This document shows, one piece after another, positions 7,586 through 8,954 of a stretch of DNA of 8,954 bases; within the stretch, counting starts at the first letter, position 1; each line of letters starts with the position of its first letter. The notes under the pieces are model-generated. The model saw only the letters and a list, made by a program, of their open reading frames with translations, did no database searches and was not told where the DNA came from. The DNA lies in the NCBI GenBank assembly GCA_019348335.1, contig JAHWJR010000068.1:1-8954 (forward strand). The letters are read 5' to 3'. A program made the translations under genes and the position numbers. Source of the DNA: Actinomycetota bacterium. Lineage in GTDB: Bacteria; Actinomycetota; Acidimicrobiia; Acidimicrobiales; CADCSY01.

Positions 7586-7599
7586 CGGGGTATGCCCCG
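7586..7599 (+). other. Small hairpin in the whiB leader
   Basis: CGGGG (7586-7590) pairs with CCCCG (7595-7599) around the loop TATG. It would lie in the 5' leader, 11 nt before the Shine-Dalgarno sequence. It could tune stability or ribosome access, but may have no function. Confidence 0.3.
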
Positions 7600-7623
7600 G
7601 ACGGTACCGAGAGGGGAGCCGCC

Positions 7624-7914
7624 GTGCAGAGCCGACGAGGGGACGACGGGCCCGACGAGAAGAGCTGGCAGCACTTGGCCAACTGCCTGGGGGTCGACCC
7701 CGATCTGTTCTTTCCTGAGCGTGGGGCGTCCACGCGCGAGGCCAAGGAGGTGTGCCGGGGCTGCGTCGTCCGCCAGGACTGCCTCGAGTACGCCCTGGCC
7801 CACGGCGAGAAGTTCGGCATCTGGGGAGGCATGAGCGAGCGCGAGCGCCGGCGGGTGCGCCGGGCCCGCGCCCACGGCGCCACCGGCCAGTCGAACGGCG
7901 CCGCCTCCGCCTGA
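7624..7914 (+). CDS. whiB: WhiB-family iron-sulfur transcriptional regulator
   Basis: WhiB-like (Wbl) protein of 96 aa. These proteins bind a [4Fe-4S] cluster and regulate cell division, sporulation, redox response or resistance, usually by contacting the primary sigma factor. All four cluster ligands are visible: C21, C44, C47 and C53 (spacing C-x22-C-x2-C-x5-C). They are followed by the turn motif GIWGG (65-69) and the basic segment SERERRRVRRARAHG, the usual DNA-contacting tail. The FGIWGG variant resembles the WhiB/WhmD (WhiB2) subgroup concerned with septation, but subgroup assignment is tentative; the symbol given is at family level. The GTG start is supported by GAGGGGAG at 7611-7618, 5 nt upstream. 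The gene is monocistronic by its surroundings, with its own promoter overlapped by a large palindrome, so regulated expression is likely. Confidence 0.93.
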   Translation: MQSRRGDDGPDEKSWQHLANCLGVDPDLFFPERGASTREAKEVCRGCVVRQDCLEYALAHGEKFGIWGGMSERERRRVRRARAHGATGQSNGAASA

Positions 7915-7915
7915 G

Positions 7916-7932
7916 GAGCCGGCGCGCGGCTC
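7916..7932 (+). terminator. Possible terminator hairpin after whiB
   Basis: GAGCCG (7916-7921) pairs with CGGCTC (7927-7932) around a 5-nt loop, beginning one base after the stop codon. There is no U-tract. The close position suggests a 3'-end hairpin of the whiB mRNA; termination itself is not shown. Confidence 0.35.
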
Positions 7933-7950
7933 GCCCTGCGCAGTGCGGTT

Positions 7951-7985
7951 GCACGGCGGGCGTGCGGGATGTTCCTAGCTCATCT
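7951..7985 (+). repeat. Direct repeat, copy 1 (upstream of the YdhR-like gene)
   Basis: 35 nt that match 8564-8599 at 32 of 36 aligned columns, with one gap. Shared blocks are GCACGGCGGGC, TGCGGGA and TGTTCCTAGC. In this copy GCACG and CGTGC can form a small hairpin. The repeat contains an ATG (7969) in frame with the YdhR-like gene. The copies lie 613 nt apart, one on each side of that gene. Confidence 0.6.
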
Positions 7986-8041
7986 GGACTGGCCGGCGCT
8001 GACCACGCTGGCGGGCGCGCTCATTGACCGACAGGCCCTAG

Positions 8042-8075
8042 AGGGGAGCGGAGTGCCCGGTTCGTCGGCAGGCAC
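8042..8075 (+). repeat. Purine-rich motif plus hairpin, copy 1
   Basis: AGGGGAGCGGAGTG (8042-8055) runs into a hairpin formed by GTGCC (8053-8057) and GGCAC (8071-8075), with an inner CG/CG pair. A one-mismatch copy of the 14-mer is at 8854 and a one-deletion copy is at 8628, each also leading into a hairpin. It may be a structured RNA element or a ribosome binding site for a GTG at 8053. Confidence 0.35.
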
Positions 8076-8110
8076 GGGGGTAGGAGCCGACAGAGGCGAA
8101 CACTACTTCC

Positions 8111-8115
8111 GGAGG
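8111..8115 (+). promoter_or_regulatory. Shine-Dalgarno sequence deciding the YdhR-like start
   Basis: GGAGG is followed by 6 nt and then ATG at 8122. This is the strongest ribosome binding site in the window and it marks the start where family similarity begins, in preference to the in-frame ATG at 7969 or GTG at 8053. Confidence 0.75.
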
Positions 8116-8121
8116 TATGCC

Positions 8122-8433
8122 ATGCACGTCCAGATCGTGAGCTTCACGCTCGGCAACCTGAGCGAGGACGACTACATCGACTCCGCTCACGACGTCGTCG
8201 CCGACTTCTCAGCGCAGGGCGGTCTCCTGGCCAAGCTGTGGCTCGAGCGTCGGCAAGATGGAACGTACGGCACCGTCTACTTCTGGCGCGACAAGGAATC
8301 CATGGAGCGCTTCAAGGCAAGCGGCCTGTTCGAGGGCAACAACTCCGAGCTTCACAACGTCACATCTCAGGAGTCCGCGGTACTGAAGAACCTGACCCGC
8401 CAAACCCAGCCGGAACTCGAGGTGCTGTCGTAG
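8122..8433 (+). CDS. YdhR-like small protein, putative ABM-fold monooxygenase
   Basis: Protein of 103 aa. The pattern of a first beta-strand (HVQIVSFTLG), a helix containing DDYIDSAHDVVADFS, a second strand GLLAKLWLERRQDGTYGTVYFWRDKESMERF and a C-terminal strand region matches YdhR-type putative monooxygenases (E. coli YdhR has GFLWKVWTES followed by GGIYLFTDEKSA). These are dimeric alpha-beta barrels of the antibiotic-biosynthesis-monooxygenase fold; their substrate is largely unknown. The ATG is chosen for its GGAGG at 6 nt and because the fold starts there; an in-frame ATG at 7969 would add 51 residues of low-complexity character. Codon use is visibly less GC-biased at third positions than in the genes to the left. 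A direct repeat lies on each side. Assignment to the fold is moderate, enzymatic function uncertain. Confidence 0.7.
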   Translation: MHVQIVSFTLGNLSEDDYIDSAHDVVADFSAQGGLLAKLWLERRQDGTYGTVYFWRDKESMERFKASGLFEGNNSELHNVTSQESAVLKNLTRQTQPELEVLS

Positions 8434-8563
8434 CGTCACGCTTCCCCGCGGAGCGACCGTCCTTGGACAGCGCCCGGCGCATCCCGATGAAGCGCCTGGC
8501 GGCGCCTCGAACCGGCAAGGACGTCGCCGGCGAGCGATGTTGTTCACGGCGAGATGAGGCCAC

Positions 8564-8599
8564 GCACGGCGGGCCTGCGGGAATGTTCCTAGCCAATCT
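8564..8599 (+). repeat. Direct repeat, copy 2 (downstream of the YdhR-like gene)
   Basis: 36-nt partner of the repeat at 7951-7985, in the same orientation. The four differences are one substitution in the first half, one inserted A and two substitutions near the end. Here too an ATG follows the GCGGGA block (8584) and opens a short frame that stops at 8622-8624. The purine-rich motif follows 28 nt later, in the same order as at copy 1, where the gap is 56 nt. Confidence 0.6.
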
Positions 8600-8627
8600 C
8601 AGCGGCTGCCCCGGTGGGCGATAGCCC

Positions 8628-8667
8628 AGGGGAGCGAGTGGCGCCAAGCGACCGTACCGGCGTGCTC
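8628..8667 (+). repeat. Purine-rich motif plus hairpin, copy 2
   Basis: AGGGGAGCGAGTG (8628-8640) lacks one G compared with copy 1. It leads into a hairpin of nine pairs, two of them wobble, between 8636-8645 and 8659-8667, with one bulged G and a 13-nt loop. Just upstream, TGGGC-GATA-GCCCA forms another small stem (8615-8628). Confidence 0.35.
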
Positions 8668-8853
8668 TGGGCGACCGTTGGACGGTCTTCCGCTGCCAGA
8701 GGTGCAGCAAGCGGCGTGACAGCCACATCCACGCACGACGATGCGCCATTAGCGGGCTCGCCAGTCCCACGGCCGCCACCGCCACGTACGTCGTCGCTGC
8801 TTTCCTTGCGCCGGCCCACCCGCGGCGATGCCCGACTGATCCCGCTGATCGGC

Positions 8854-8889
8854 AGGGGAACGGAGTGCTCCGACGCCAGAGGCGCTCCG
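8854..8889 (+). repeat. Purine-rich motif plus hairpin, copy 3
   Basis: AGGGGAACGGAGTG (8854-8867) differs from copy 1 by one base. It leads into the strongest of the three hairpins: CGGAGTG (8861-8867) with CGCTCCG (8883-8889), extended by CTC/GAG (8868-8870 with 8879-8881) around an 8-nt loop. No copy of the 36-nt direct repeat precedes this one within the window. Confidence 0.35.
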
Positions 8890-8954
8890 TAATCCCAAAT
8901 CTGGCAGTTGCCGCGGGGAGTAAGGCCTTGGCGGCGGCCGCTGGAGATCCGGCA

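Larger units (their letters stand above)
8434..8954. other. Region without a supportable gene
   Basis: About 520 nt follow the YdhR-like stop without an open frame that has a good start, a ribosome binding site and coding-like composition. Frames such as GTG 8614-8892 (plus) and 8360-8785 (minus) are low-complexity and rich in Arg, Ala, Pro and Ser. The region holds the second direct-repeat copy, two more copies of the purine-rich motif with hairpins, a 6-bp hairpin GACCGT/ACGGTC at 8673-8687, and a possible coding remnant. It may be a non-coding RNA locus, a decayed gene, or the 5' region of a gene beyond the window. Confidence 0.5.
8625..8954 (+). pseudogene. Possible zinc-ribbon-like coding remnant or partial gene
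   Basis: The frame opening after the stop at 8622-8624 stays open to the window end (110 codons). Between about 8652 and 8735 it has coding-like third positions and a plausible sequence: GDRWTVFRCQRCSKRR, then DSHIHARRC, which offers a C-x2-C pair, histidines and a further Cys. No ATG or GTG opens this frame before GTG at 8865, so as drawn it cannot be an intact gene. It could be a decayed fragment, a gene with an unusual start, or chance. From GTG 8865, preceded by AGGGGAACG, the frame could also be the start of a gene running off the window. Confidence 0.2.

Noticed and set aside
8500..8530. tRNA T-arm-like sequence on the minus strand (GGTTCGAGGC)
   Set aside because: The 5-bp T-stem does not pair and no acceptor, D or anticodon arm could be found.
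7951..8599. Integron attC sites around the YdhR-like gene
   Set aside because: The repeats lack the paired RYYYAAC and GTTRRRY core sites expected of attC, and no integrase is present.
8360..8785. 141-codon open frame on the minus strand after the YdhR-like gene
   Set aside because: It overlaps the end of the YdhR-like gene, is Arg/Pro/Ala/Ser-rich, has no clear ribosome binding site and resembles no family known to me.
8814..8890. Fluoride or other known riboswitch near copy 3 of the purine-rich motif
   Set aside because: GGCGATG and CTGAT fragments recall the fluoride class, but spacing and pairing do not fit and no fitting downstream gene is visible.
8614..8892. 92-codon plus-strand frame starting at GTG 8614
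   Set aside because: Its composition is low-complexity, the competing frame has better third positions, and the AGGGGAG site is downstream of this start.

Overview
This window is GC-rich, densely coding DNA whose families point to an actinobacterium. It has a WhiB-type iron-sulfur regulator (a family confined to Actinobacteria and their phages), a MoxR-like ATPase paired with a VWA protein, GTG starts, very high GC at third codon positions and apparently leaderless promoters. The style would fit Acidimicrobiia or another deep actinobacterial lineage, but that placement is inference.

Left part (2-3911, minus strand): a glycoside hydrolase family 2 enzyme (beta-mannosidase-like) is followed after 22 nt by sdhA, the flavoprotein subunit of succinate dehydrogenase. 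The sdhA stop lies at the window edge, so any sdhB would be outside. The spacing suggests co-transcription, although the two products have no obvious shared role.

Centre (3912-7473, plus strand): a divergent promoter region of 112 nt separates the hydrolase from a two-gene unit. This unit encodes a 475-aa MoxR/ChlI-type AAA+ ATPase and a 670-aa protein with a long charged helical N-terminal part and a C-terminal VWA domain with an intact MIDAS. Such pairs act as ATP-driven remodelling or metal-insertion machines; the substrate here is unknown. The hydrolase, ATPase and VWA genes all have a TANNNT -10-like hexamer ending exactly 6 nt before the start codon, as expected for leaderless mRNAs.

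Right part (7474-8954): a whiB-family gene is preceded by a near-perfect 22-bp AT-rich palindrome overlapping a -35/-10 promoter. A 103-aa YdhR-like (ABM-fold) protein follows with a strong Shine-Dalgarno sequence. From about 7915 onward the DNA outside this gene loses the coding texture of the rest of the window. It carries a 35/36-nt direct repeat on each side of the small gene and three copies of a short purine-rich motif that each lead into a hairpin. No gene can be supported with confidence between 8434 and 8954.

I found no tRNA, rRNA, CRISPR array, transposase or recognisable known riboswitch. The observations most worth a second look are the whiB palindrome, the repeated elements around the YdhR-like gene, and the uniform leaderless promoter spacing.
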